From Novosphingobium sp. (GTDB lineage: Bacteria; Pseudomonadota; Alphaproteobacteria; Sphingomonadales; Sphingomonadaceae), in the NCBI GenBank assembly GCA_027490345.1, contig JAIXYF010000250.1, forward strand, positions 1 to 32,645: DNA of 32,645 nucleotides, read 5' to 3'. Made by a program: the position numbers and the translations under genes. The first letter of the stretch is position 1. Each line of letters opens with the position of its first letter. Shown here in pieces: positions 23,840 through 32,258 of the stretch. The notes under the pieces were generated by a model. That model was not told where the DNA came from and searched no databases. It saw only the letters and a list, made by a program, of their open reading frames with translations.

Positions 23840-25371
23840 TCGAAGCGCCAGCGTTCGGAATGGCCAGCATCTGGGCCGCCCATGCGCGCTTTGCGCCGGA
23901 CAAGATCGCGGCCATCTGCGGAGAGGGGCGGCTGTCATGGGGCGATTTCGACAAGGGCACCGCGCGCGTCGCCCATGCGCTGATTGGCATGGGGATCACC
24001 CACGACGAGCCTGTCGCGCTGGTCATGACCAATTCGCTCGACATGCTGCAAGTGATGTTCGGCATCGTGCGTGCGGGCGCCTGCATGGTGCCGATCAGCG
24101 GCCTGCTGACCGGCGCGCAGATCGCCACGATGATGGCCGATAGCGGCGCGCGCACCGTGTTCGCCTCGGCCAGCAACCGTGCGCTGGTGGAAGGGGCAGA
24201 CCTGCCCGAAGATATCCGCCGGATCGCCATCGGCTTCGTCGGCGAAGGCTGGGAGGATGGCGAAGCACTGCTCGCCGCCGCGGCGGAGAGCGATCCGGGC
24301 GTGACCACCCGCCCCGAAGACCGCTTCAACATCATCTACAGTTCGGGCACCACCGGCCTGCCCAAGGGTATCGTGCAGAGCCACGGCGCACGCACGCACT
24401 TCGCGTGGTCCAACGCGCTGGAGCTGGGCATGACGCGGGGCAGCGTCACGCTCGTCACCACGGCGCTCTATTCGAACGGCACGATGTTCATGGTGCTCCC
24501 GCCGCTGCTGCTGGGCGCCACGGTGGTCATCATGGAGCAGTTCAGCCCGGCGGGCGCGCTGGCGTTGATCGAAAAACACCGCGTGACCCACGCCTTCATG
24601 GTGCCGACCCAGTGCATCGTGACGCTCGACGATCCGGCGCTGGGCCAGCACGATCTTTCCAGCCTGCAGGCGCTGCTTTCTGCCGGTTCAGCGCTACGGC
24701 CCGATACGCGCGAGGCAGTCATCGAGCACATGACGCCGAATGTTTACGAGCTCTACGGCTTCAGCGAAGGCTTTGCGACCATGCGGGGGCCGGGGGACAA
24801 CCCGCAGCGTCCCGGCGCGGTGGGCCGCCCGGTGATCGGTTTCGACATGCGCATTGTCAGTCATGACGACCGCGAGGCGCCGCGCGGCGAAGTGGGCGAA
24901 ATCGCGGGGCGCGGGCTTGGCATGATGGCAGGCTATCACAACCGGTCCGACCTCGATGCCGCGATCCTGTGGCACGACGACGCGGGCACGGCCTACTTGC
25001 GCAGCGGCGATATCGGCATGATCGACGAGGAAGGCTTCCTCCACATCGTCGACCGCAAGAAGGACATGATCCTTTCGGGGGGCTTCAACATTTTCCCTGC
25101 AGACCTTGAGGCGGTGATCGGCGCGCACCCGGACGTGCAGGACGTGACCGTGATCGGCATCCCGCACCCCAAGTGGGGTGAGACGCCGCTGGCGCTGGTG
25201 ATCCCGCGCGGTGCACCGGATGCAGCAGACCTGCTGGAATGGGCCAATGCCCGCCTTGCCAAGACACAGCGATTGGCGGGGCTGGAATTTCGCACCGAAT
25301 TCCCGCGCAATGCGCTGGGCAAAGTGCTGAAGCGCGAACTGCGCGCGCCGTGGTGGGATGAAGCGAAATGA
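23836..25371 (+). CDS. Acyl-CoA synthetase (AMP-forming, ANL superfamily)
   Basis: The 511-residue protein has the P-loop YSSGTTGLPKG at about 168-178 and ELYGFSEGFAT in the position of the GxTE adenylate motif. Further motifs are LRSGDIG, the hinge VDRKKDMILSGGFNI, and a C-terminal RNALGKVLKREL with the catalytic lysine. It forms an acyl-CoA from a carboxylate, ATP and CoA. It is clearly distinct from the synthetase at 19659, so two acids, or two stages of one pathway, may be activated. The start overlaps the P450 stop and its stop overlaps the thiolase start, both as ATGA, giving strong translational coupling. A carboxylate formed by P450 oxidation could be its substrate; that is inference. 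Confidence 0.94.
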   Translation: MIEAPAFGMASIWAAHARFAPDKIAAICGEGRLSWGDFDKGTARVAHALIGMGITHDEPVALVMTNSLDMLQVMFGIVRAGACMVPISGLLTGAQIATMMADSGARTVFASASNRALVEGADLPEDIRRIAIGFVGEGWEDGEALLAAAAESDPGVTTRPEDRFNIIYSSGTTGLPKGIVQSHGARTHFAWSNALELGMTRGSVTLVTTALYSNGTMFMVLPPLLLGATVVIMEQFSPAGALALIEKHRVTHAFMVPTQCIVTLDDPALGQHDLSSLQALLSAGSALRPDTREAVIEHMTPNVYELYGFSEGFATMRGPGDNPQRPGAVGRPVIGFDMRIVSHDDREAPRGEVGEIAGRGLGMMAGYHNRSDLDAAILWHDDAGTAYLRSGDIGMIDEEGFLHIVDRKKDMILSGGFNIFPADLEAVIGAHPDVQDVTVIGIPHPKWGETPLALVIPRGAPDAADLLEWANARLAKTQRLAGLEFRTEFPRNALGKVLKRELRAPWWDEAK

Positions 25372-26618
25372 CAGACGCCTATATCGTCGGCAGCTATTCA
25401 AGCGCTTTCGGCAAGTTCCCGGATCGCAGCCACAAAGACCTGACGCGCGAAGTCTATCTGGGCGTGCTGGCCGATGCGGGGCTGGCGAGCGGCAACGATA
25501 TCGGCATGGCCTGGTTCGGCAACTGCGGCATGTGGACCGATGGCCAGGGCAGCATTCGCGGGCAGGTCTGCCTCACCCCGCTGGTGCGCGAGGGGCTGTT
25601 TCCCGAGCGGGTGCCGGTAATCAACGTCGAAGGCGGCTGCGCCACGGCCTCCATCGCGCTGCACGGCGCGTGGAAGGATGTGCTCAGCGGCCAGACCGAT
25701 CTCAGCATCGCCATCGGCGTCGAAAAGACCTTCAATCCTGCAAGCCCCGAGCGCACCAAACAGCTCTTCGATGGCGGGATCGACCAATATGACCCCGAAG
25801 AATGGTTGTCTTACTACGCTGCCGCCGGAGAAGCTTCGGGCAAGCCGTTCGAGCCGGGCCCGGGCCGCACGATCTTCATGGATACTTATGCCATGCAGGC
25901 CGCCTGGCACATGCGCACCCATGGCACCACCGAGCGCCAGATCGCCATCGCCTGCGCCAAGAACCACACGGCGTCCGTGCACAATCCCAAGGCGCAATAC
26001 CGCTTTGCCCTGACACCCGAAGATGTGCTGGCGGACCGCCCGGTGAGCTGGCCCCTCACCCGTTCGATGTGCGCGCCCATCGGCGATGGCGCTGCCGCCG
26101 CGCTGGTCTGCTCTAGCGCCTGGCTGGCGCGCCAACCCGCCGCCGTGCGCGCCCGCGCCGTGCGCATTGCCGCCAGCACGATGACAGCTGGCAAGTATCG
26201 GCGGCTGGACGAGCCGGGCCTCTCGCAGCTCGCCGCGCAGCGCGCCTATAAGGCTGCGGGGCTGACGGCGCAGGACATTCAGGTGGCCGAAGTGCATGAT
26301 GCAACCTCGTTCTGCGAAATTTACCAGTCCGAAATGCTGGGCTTTTGCGGCATCGGCGAAGGCGGGCGGCTGGTGGAAAGCGGGGCCACGGCGCTGGGGG
26401 GTTCGATCCCGATCAACCTTTCGGGCGGGCTTGTCAGCAAAGGGCATCCGGTGGGCGCGACGGGCCTTTCGATGATCGACGAGCTGATGCTGCAATTGCG
26501 CGGCGAGGCTGGCCCCCGGCAGGTGAGCGGCGCGCGCCTTGCGCTTGCTGAAAACGGCGGCGGGGTGATGGGCTTCGACGAGGCGGCGTGCTCGGTAATG
26601 ATCCTGCAGAAGGATTGA
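25368..26618 (+). CDS. SCP2-type thiolase/lipid-transfer-like acyltransferase
   Basis: The 416-residue protein has the thiolase nucleophile Cys91 in VEGGCATAS, His310 in EVHDATSFCEIYQ, and KGHPVGATG with His360. The C-terminal catalytic cysteine of classical thiolases (CxGGG) is replaced by AENGGGVMG. That pattern belongs to the SCP2/nonspecific lipid-transfer thiolase group. Some of its members are true thiolases and others, in steroid side-chain degradation, are retro-aldolases that need a DUF35 partner. No DUF35 gene is seen here. The role would be removing a short CoA unit from a chain activated by the preceding ligase. It is coupled to that gene by ATGA and to the TetR gene downstream by near contact. 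Confidence 0.92.
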   Translation: MTDAYIVGSYSSAFGKFPDRSHKDLTREVYLGVLADAGLASGNDIGMAWFGNCGMWTDGQGSIRGQVCLTPLVREGLFPERVPVINVEGGCATASIALHGAWKDVLSGQTDLSIAIGVEKTFNPASPERTKQLFDGGIDQYDPEEWLSYYAAAGEASGKPFEPGPGRTIFMDTYAMQAAWHMRTHGTTERQIAIACAKNHTASVHNPKAQYRFALTPEDVLADRPVSWPLTRSMCAPIGDGAAAALVCSSAWLARQPAAVRARAVRIAASTMTAGKYRRLDEPGLSQLAAQRAYKAAGLTAQDIQVAEVHDATSFCEIYQSEMLGFCGIGEGGRLVESGATALGGSIPINLSGGLVSKGHPVGATGLSMIDELMLQLRGEAGPRQVSGARLALAENGGGVMGFDEAACSVMILQKD

Positions 26619-26623
26619 TGCGC

Positions 26624-27220
26624 ATGGCTGCGACTGCCCGGAAACTTGAAACGCGCGCCAGCGAAAGCCGGGGCGAAAACCGGCGCGAGGCGCTGCTTGA
26701 TGCCGCCGCCGCCATGTTCGCCGCCAAGGGCTATGATGGCACCTCGATCCGCGACATTGCGGGTGCGGTGGGGATGCTGCCCGGATCGCTCTACTATCAT
26801 TTCAAATCGAAGGACGAGCTGCTGCTGGCGGTCTACCGCAACGGCGTCGCGCGCTTCGAAGCCGCCATCGATGCGGCGCTGGGCAGCACGGCAGGAGATC
26901 CCTGGCAAGCCATCGAGGCTGCCTGTGCGGCGCATCTGGCCATCCTGCTCGATGGCGGAGACTATGCGCGGATCGTCAGCCCCGAATTCGTGCGCTCGTT
27001 CCCGCCTGATATGGTGCCGGTGCTGAACGCCGAGCGCGACCGCTATGAGCGCCACTTCGAGAAGCTGATCGCCGCCCTGCCGCTGGATCCCGAAACGGAC
27101 CGCTGGCTGTTCAAGGTGGCGCTGTTCGGCAGCCTCAACTGGTCGCAGACCTGGTATCGCAAGGGCCGCTACACCCCCGGCGATCTGGCCAGCGCGTTTA
27201 TCGCGATGCTGCGGAAATAG
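26624..27220 (+). CDS. TetR-family transcriptional regulator
   Basis: The roughly 198-residue protein has an N-terminal DNA-binding domain with a typical helix-turn-helix, TSIRDIAGAVGMLPGSLYYH, followed by FKSKDELLLAVY. An all-helical ligand domain fills the C-terminal 130 residues. AAGGA lies nine bases before ATG 26624. The in-frame ATG at 26618 (overlapping the thiolase stop as TGATG) and a start at 26588 are less well supported. As last gene of the P450 operon it is likely a self-controlling repressor relieved by a pathway acid or acyl-CoA. The dyad at 22523-22542 is the obvious candidate operator. It converges on the CHAT gene with 22 bases between the stops. Confidence 0.92.
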   Translation: MAATARKLETRASESRGENRREALLDAAAAMFAAKGYDGTSIRDIAGAVGMLPGSLYYHFKSKDELLLAVYRNGVARFEAAIDAALGSTAGDPWQAIEAACAAHLAILLDGGDYARIVSPEFVRSFPPDMVPVLNAERDRYERHFEKLIAALPLDPETDRWLFKVALFGSLNWSQTWYRKGRYTPGDLASAFIAMLRK

Positions 27221-27242
27221 CGTTTCTTGCGGGCGGTCAAGC

Positions 27243-30197
27243 CTAGTTCCCGACCAGCACGAACGGCGCCCATGTAGCCGGATGGGCCGCACCAGCCAGC
27301 TTCGTATCGCGGATGATGGCAAGCTGGCTGCGGCGCAAAGCCTCCGCGCGGGAAAGCCCGCGCGCGACGCCGCCGAGTGTGCCGAGCGTGAGCCGGCTGG
27401 TCACGTCATCGCGCACCGGCCAGTGCGAGAGCAGCAGCGAGCGTGCGCCTGCCGCCACGAACGAGCGCGCCAGGCCCGAAAAGGTCGGCGCGCTTTCCCC
27501 ATCGCCCGCGCTGGTATCGCAGGCTGAAAGGATCACCCAATCAGCATCGAGCCGCAGCTTGGCAATTTCCGATGCCGTGAGCAGGCCGTCATCGTCCTCG
27601 CCAGGCTTGTCTGGCGGGGTAAGCACGAGCGCCGGTTCCACCAGATCGCGAAACGCGCCGCCAACAAGGCCGTGGGTGGCAAAGGCTATCACGCTGGCCT
27701 GATCGAGCGGCGCGGCCTTGACCGCCGTCTCGGTCGCGTCCGCGCCGATCAGCAGCGTGGGCTGGCCGGAAAAGCCGCTGGCCATGCTGCGCAGTTCGTC
27801 CGCTGCACCGGGCAGGCTGGCCAGTTCGCGCAAAGCCCGCGTGCTCGTATCGCCCGAACGCAACAGGCGTGCAGCACGGGTGGCCAGCCGCACGGGCTGC
27901 CCCAACACGGGCGCGCCGATCCCGGCAAAGCGCTGCTGCTTGCCTGCCCTTGCCGCGCGGTCGGCACCGGAGCGAGCGGCCAGCGGCGAGGCGGACAGCG
28001 GGACGGACACCGCGTGGCGCAGCGCCAGCCACTGCGTGCTGCGCAGCGCGCCCTGATCATCATCAGCGCCTTGCGGGGCCTGCGTGACCAGCGCGGAAAA
28101 CGGGAGTGAGGCGAGGCTGCCGGTGGCCAGAATGCGAAGGTCCGGCGAGGATTTCACCGCATCGCGCACGGCTTGCGGAAACAGCGCAAGATAAAGCGCA
28201 TGGGCCGCTTTGCGATCAAAGGCGCCCTGCCCGCTGGCCAGAAGGCCGCTTTCGATCGAACCGCGCATCCGCCGCTCAAGCTCCAGCAGTTCGCGCGGGG
28301 CGATGGCCGTCTCGCCAGTCACCGCGCCCGTGGGCGTTACGGCGAGGACGACGAGGCCGTCCTCATCCTGCCCATAAAGCACGATGGCCTGGCCCTTGGA
28401 AAGGGATGTCTGAGCGGCGGCCAGCGCAGCCGGTTCCACCGCTGTCTGGACCGAATACCCAGGGATCAGCGCAGCAAGGCGGGCATCCTCGGTGCGCAGC
28501 TTTTCGTCAATCGCGGCAAGCTGGCGGTTGATGCCGTCTGCCGCATCGCCCTTGCCCGCGGCCACTTGCGTGTTGAGCGCGCGGCGCAGGCGCGCGCCAT
28601 CGGTGGCGAGCGCCTGATAGCGGCGGATCGCTTCGGTCGCCTCGGGCGTATCGGCCGCGCGCAGCAGCGCCAGGCTCGACATCGCGCTTTGCAGATCGCC
28701 CAAGTTGGCAAGCTGCAGCGCCTCAAACGCCAGTGCGGCATCGCCTGCCGCCATGGCGAGGCGCGCCTGCTGGACGAACAGGAAATGGTATTGCTCTGCC
28801 AGCCGGGTCACTTCGGCACGCGGCGTCGCGCGGTCGAGCAGGCGCGCGCGGGCGGGCGCCAGAATGGTGCGCACGCGCGCCAGCGCTCCGGCCGGATCGC
28901 CTTTGCGCAAGGCGATCATTTCGCTTAGCACCAGCCCGCCAAGCCGCCGGGCGTTGGAATCAAGCGCACGCGCCTGAAAGGCCGCATTGGCGTGAGCGAG
29001 CAGAGCCAGCGCCTCATCGATGCGGTTGTTCGCGGCATATTCGCGCGCAAGGTTCACTTCGGCCAGAAGAATGTCCGGATGCTCGGCCGAAGCGGCGCGC
29101 TCCTTGCCGATCCGCACCGCCTTTTCGCGCAAGGCCAGCGATGCAGCCTTGTCACCGCGCCAGGCGGCCAGCCGCGCCAACTGGCCAATGGCGGTTGCGG
29201 CAATGGTGGGATTGTTGCGGTTGTCGCTGGACTCGAAGATCTGCGCGGCGCGTTCGTAAAACGGCAGCGCTTCTTCTTTGTGGCCGGAGTTATCCAGCGC
29301 AAAGCCCAGTGCGCTATAGGAAAAAGCAATATCCGGATGGCCCGCCGGATAGGCCTTCACCCGCAGATCGAGCGTGCGCCGGATGACCGGGATGGCCTGC
29401 GCATAGAGCCCGGAATCGTTGAGCGAGGAGCCGAGCTGGTTGAGCGCCGCCATCGTGACCCGGTGGTCTTCGCCCAGCCGGGTCTCGGCCCAGACTGCCG
29501 CTTCGCGCGCGGGTTCGATCGACGATGCCGTATCGCCCGATTGCACGAGGAGCGCCGCGAGGCTGAGGCCGAAGATGGCGGGCTGTTCCAGATCATCGCC
29601 CGAGAGCCCAGCGTGGCTGCGGGCAAGGCGCAGCGCCTCGCGCACTCTGGGCAGGGCCAGAAGCGGCTCACCGCGCCGAAAATCGATCAGCGCGAGGCCA
29701 TAAAGCGCCGAGGCATACTCGAAGCTTTCGGCCCCGGCGGTTTGTTTGGTCAGATCAAGCGCGCGCAGCTTGTAGCGGGTCGCCTCGTCCAGCTTGCCAA
29801 GCGAGGAATAGAGCGAGCCGATATTGTTGACGAGTTCGGCGCGGTCGGGCGTCATCGCATAAGGGCCGCCCTCCAGCTCGGCTTCGAGCCGGTGGTAGAT
29901 CGCCAGAGCTTCGTCATAGCGGTCCAGCCAGAACAGCGCGTTGGCGCGGCTTGCTTCGGCATAGATCATGTCGAGCCGCGGAACCTTGCCGGCCTTGCGC
30001 GCGCGGGCGAGCACCGCATCGATCTTCGCCAGCGCTTCGGCTGGCTTGCCCGCCGTGTCCATGCTCTTGATCGCGCGGACTTCCTCAAGCAGCCCGCTGC
30101 CAGCTTGCACCGGCGGCGGGCTGGCGGCGTATGCTGATGGAGAACCGCCTGCAAGGGCCGCCGATGCCAGAAGGGCCGCCCAGATCATTCTCGCCAT
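27243..30197 (-). CDS. Exported TPR-CHAT protein (caspase-like peptidase fold)
   Basis: From ATG 30197 the product has about 984 residues. A signal peptide (MIWAALLASAALAGG, cleavage near AYA-ASP) is followed by roughly ten TPR-like helical repeats (about 40-450). A helical linker leads to a C-terminal CHAT domain of about 330 residues. The CHAT catalytic pair is visible: His842 in FATHGLVGG and Cys893 in ILSACDTSAGD, followed by FVAAGARSLLLSHWPV and the terminal PATWAPFVLVG. CHAT domains are caspase/separase-like proteases in several bacterial defence and signalling systems, usually cytoplasmic; this one appears to be secreted to the periplasm. The frame extends to TTG 30287, but the signal peptide and GGGGCAG before 30197 support the shorter start. 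It follows a lipoprotein gene after 82 bases, downstream of a two-component pair. Confidence 0.9.
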   Translation of the reverse strand: MARMIWAALLASAALAGGSPSAYAASPPPVQAGSGLLEEVRAIKSMDTAGKPAEALAKIDAVLARARKAGKVPRLDMIYAEASRANALFWLDRYDEALAIYHRLEAELEGGPYAMTPDRAELVNNIGSLYSSLGKLDEATRYKLRALDLTKQTAGAESFEYASALYGLALIDFRRGEPLLALPRVREALRLARSHAGLSGDDLEQPAIFGLSLAALLVQSGDTASSIEPAREAAVWAETRLGEDHRVTMAALNQLGSSLNDSGLYAQAIPVIRRTLDLRVKAYPAGHPDIAFSYSALGFALDNSGHKEEALPFYERAAQIFESSDNRNNPTIAATAIGQLARLAAWRGDKAASLALREKAVRIGKERAASAEHPDILLAEVNLAREYAANNRIDEALALLAHANAAFQARALDSNARRLGGLVLSEMIALRKGDPAGALARVRTILAPARARLLDRATPRAEVTRLAEQYHFLFVQQARLAMAAGDAALAFEALQLANLGDLQSAMSSLALLRAADTPEATEAIRRYQALATDGARLRRALNTQVAAGKGDAADGINRQLAAIDEKLRTEDARLAALIPGYSVQTAVEPAALAAAQTSLSKGQAIVLYGQDEDGLVVLAVTPTGAVTGETAIAPRELLELERRMRGSIESGLLASGQGAFDRKAAHALYLALFPQAVRDAVKSSPDLRILATGSLASLPFSALVTQAPQGADDDQGALRSTQWLALRHAVSVPLSASPLAARSGADRAARAGKQQRFAGIGAPVLGQPVRLATRAARLLRSGDTSTRALRELASLPGAADELRSMASGFSGQPTLLIGADATETAVKAAPLDQASVIAFATHGLVGGAFRDLVEPALVLTPPDKPGEDDDGLLTASEIAKLRLDADWVILSACDTSAGDGESAPTFSGLARSFVAAGARSLLLSHWPVRDDVTSRLTLGTLGGVARGLSRAEALRRSQLAIIRDTKLAGAAHPATWAPFVLVGN

Positions 30198-30279
30198 TTT
30201 CTGCCCCGCTCCACCTTGGTCAACCACCGGGTTGCCACCTTTTTCCGCAAACATACAGACCGCGCCCGCCCCCACGCGC

Positions 30280-30882
30280 TCATTCAATCACCAGATAATA
30301 CGTCGCCGCCATGCCGGAGGCATTGGTGAGGACAATCTCGAAGCGGCTGCTGAACAGCGGGGTCCAGTTGCATTCGCGGCTGGGCGTCCGGCCCGGCGGG
30401 CAGACGGGCCGCGCATCGGTATCCAGTACGATGAGATCGAGCGCGGCCTGACCACGCGTGGCCACGGCAACCCGCGCCGCGCGGCCCCCGTCGAACAGCT
30501 GGGGGAGCCGCACCGAGCCGCCGGGATCGAGCGTCCCGGCGCGGTAGGCAGGGCCAAGCACGCGGCCCCTGTAGGGCGCCGTGCGCGGCATCTGCGCCCG
30601 CAGTCGCCACGGCGCCACCGGATCGGCCTGATCCGCCGCTGGCCGCGCGCCCATGGTATCGAGCGCCGCGATCAGTGCGCCGAGCCGCTGCGGCTGGTCT
30701 TGCGCGGCATCGGCTTCAGCCAGGATCTGCGCAGCAGTCGCCGCCCGTCCGGCACCTGCGGGAATCGCCGCACCCACGGAAACACCGCGCCCGCCGGGCG
30801 GCAAGGGGCTGGTGGCACAGCCCGAGGCGAGCGCCGCCAGAAAAATCAGAGGCATCAGCACTACGCCCGTCCGCAGCTTCAT
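30280..30882 (-). CDS. Predicted lipoprotein, function unknown
   Basis: The 200-residue product has a lipoprotein signal peptide with ALASGC, giving Cys22. A Gly/Pro-rich spacer and a helical stretch (about 45-80) follow, and then a beta-rich C-terminal half with two more cysteines (VCPPGRTPSRECNW). The C-terminal half, with SVRLPQLFDGG, ALDLIVLDTDARPV and FEIVLTNASGMAATYYLVIE, looks like a beta-sandwich of the pre-peptidase C-terminal type. Such domains bind or shield partner enzymes, so it may pair with the TPR-CHAT protein; this is inferred from fold impression and position. Its start overlaps the kinase stop by four bases (ATGA), so it is translationally coupled to the two-component genes. 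Confidence 0.78.
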   Translation of the reverse strand: MKLRTGVVLMPLIFLAALASGCATSPLPPGGRGVSVGAAIPAGAGRAATAAQILAEADAAQDQPQRLGALIAALDTMGARPAADQADPVAPWRLRAQMPRTAPYRGRVLGPAYRAGTLDPGGSVRLPQLFDGGRAARVAVATRGQAALDLIVLDTDARPVCPPGRTPSRECNWTPLFSSRFEIVLTNASGMAATYYLVIE

Positions 30883-32258
30883 GGTGCAGGCTCCAGCACG
30901 AACCGCGTGCCGGTGGGCACATCCGCCAGCCGCAGCGAGAGGCCGTGCCGCTGGGCAATCGCGCGCGACAAAGCAAGGCCAAGGCCATAGCCCGGCTTTT
31001 CGGCCGGCAGCGCAGCGCGGGCGAAACGCTGGAACACCCGCTCACGCTCAGCGGGCGGGATGCCCGGGCCATCGTCTTCCACTGTCAGGCGCGGACCCGG
31101 AGCGAGCGTCAGCCGCACATGGCCGCCCTGAGGCACATACTTGATCGCGTTGTCGAGCAGGTTGGAAACAAGGCGCGTCATCTGCATCCGTTCTGCCAGC
31201 ATTGTCACACCGGGCGCAATGACGGTTTCCCAAATCAATCCGGCTTCCTCCATGCTGGCTTCGTAAAGCTCCGCCAGCTCGGTCAGCAAGGCGGAGAGAT
31301 CGATTTCCACAAGTCCGGCCAGATCGCCCCGTCGGCTTTCGGCCGAAGCGATATCGAGCAGCGAATCCAGCATCGATGCAAGGCTGCGAATATCCTCGCG
31401 CGCATGGGCCAGCGGGCCGCCCGGCGGCTCCGGCCGTTCGCGCATCAGGCCGCCCAGGCGGTTGTCCAGATGCATCAGCGGCGTGCGCACTTCATGCGCC
31501 ACATGTTCGGAAACCTGCTTGTAGGCCCGGATGAGCTGCGCCTGCCGCGCCAGCAGCCGTGCGCCGTGGCCCGCCAGTTCATCGATCTCGTCCGCCCGGC
31601 GTTGGCTGGCCGGAAAGCGGGCCGCATGGCCATCTGCCGCCGCGCCCAGCGCAGCATTGAGCGCGTTCATCCGCTGGGCCAGATGCCGCGACGTCATCGA
31701 TGCCGCCAGCGCCACCGCCGCCACGATCGCCGCGCCCACGCTGAGGAAGGCGGCCGAGAGCACGAACAGCGCCGAGCGGTCCTGCGCATATTCACGCGCC
31801 ACGAGCAGCCGCAGATCAGGCGCCAGCGCCGTGCCCTGAGCATAGACCGAGGTGCCATCCGCCAGTGTGATGAAGCCTTCTTCGGAACGAGCGGCGTTGA
31901 GCTGCGGCCAGCGCTGCTGATCCCCCGCCAGCCGCTTTCCCGCGCCATCGGCCAGCAGATAGTGCGATTGCCGGGCATCGAGGCTGACCACCGCCTGCCG
32001 GTCTGCAACGCGGCGCCGAAGTTCCTCGCGCCCGCCGGTGACAAAGATATCGATCAGCCCGGCCATGTCGGTGGAAACCGTCGCCGAAAGCGAAGCACGG
32101 GTCTGGCGCTCCACGACGATCATCGTCACGGCAAACAGCACGGCCACGGCAAACCCGGCGATGGTGATCGAGGCGGCAGCAAGCTGCCCGAAAACCGAGC
32201 GCTTGCCTCGCCGGGTGTGCCGCCCCGGTGGTCGTCCTGCTGCGGTGACGGCAGTCAT
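30879..32258 (-). CDS. Sensor histidine kinase, EnvZ/OmpR-type
   Basis: The 459-residue protein has two membrane helices (about 27-49 and 164-188) enclosing a periplasmic sensor domain of about 115 residues. A HAMP-like linker follows, with ADEIDELAGHGARLL. The dimerisation domain carries His255 in SEHVAHEVRTPL. The ATPase domain has the N box LLDNAIKYVPQGG, G1 in VEDDGPGIPP and G2 in GYGLGLALSRAIA. It should phosphorylate the OmpR-type regulator encoded directly upstream, whose stop overlaps its start (32255-32258). The periplasmic domain suggests that it senses envelope conditions, and it is coupled to an exported lipoprotein and the TPR-CHAT protein. The signal itself is unknown. Confidence 0.94.
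   Translation of the reverse strand: MTAVTAAGRPPGRHTRRGKRSVFGQLAAASITIAGFAVAVLFAVTMIVVERQTRASLSATVSTDMAGLIDIFVTGGREELRRRVADRQAVVSLDARQSHYLLADGAGKRLAGDQQRWPQLNAARSEEGFITLADGTSVYAQGTALAPDLRLLVAREYAQDRSALFVLSAAFLSVGAAIVAAVALAASMTSRHLAQRMNALNAALGAAADGHAARFPASQRRADEIDELAGHGARLLARQAQLIRAYKQVSEHVAHEVRTPLMHLDNRLGGLMRERPEPPGGPLAHAREDIRSLASMLDSLLDIASAESRRGDLAGLVEIDLSALLTELAELYEASMEEAGLIWETVIAPGVTMLAERMQMTRLVSNLLDNAIKYVPQGGHVRLTLAPGPRLTVEDDGPGIPPAERERVFQRFARAALPAEKPGYGLGLALSRAIAQRHGLSLRLADVPTGTRFVLEPAP

Noticed and set aside
22262-23938. A 558-codon minus-strand open frame opposite the P450 gene
   Set aside because: The plus strand encodes a complete P450 with heme, I-helix and ExxR motifs. The antisense frame has no motif and is a composition shadow.
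30198-30287. Start of the TPR-CHAT gene at TTG 30287
   Set aside because: It would bury the signal peptide 30 residues inside the protein; ATG 30197 gives a normal N-terminus with a ribosome site.
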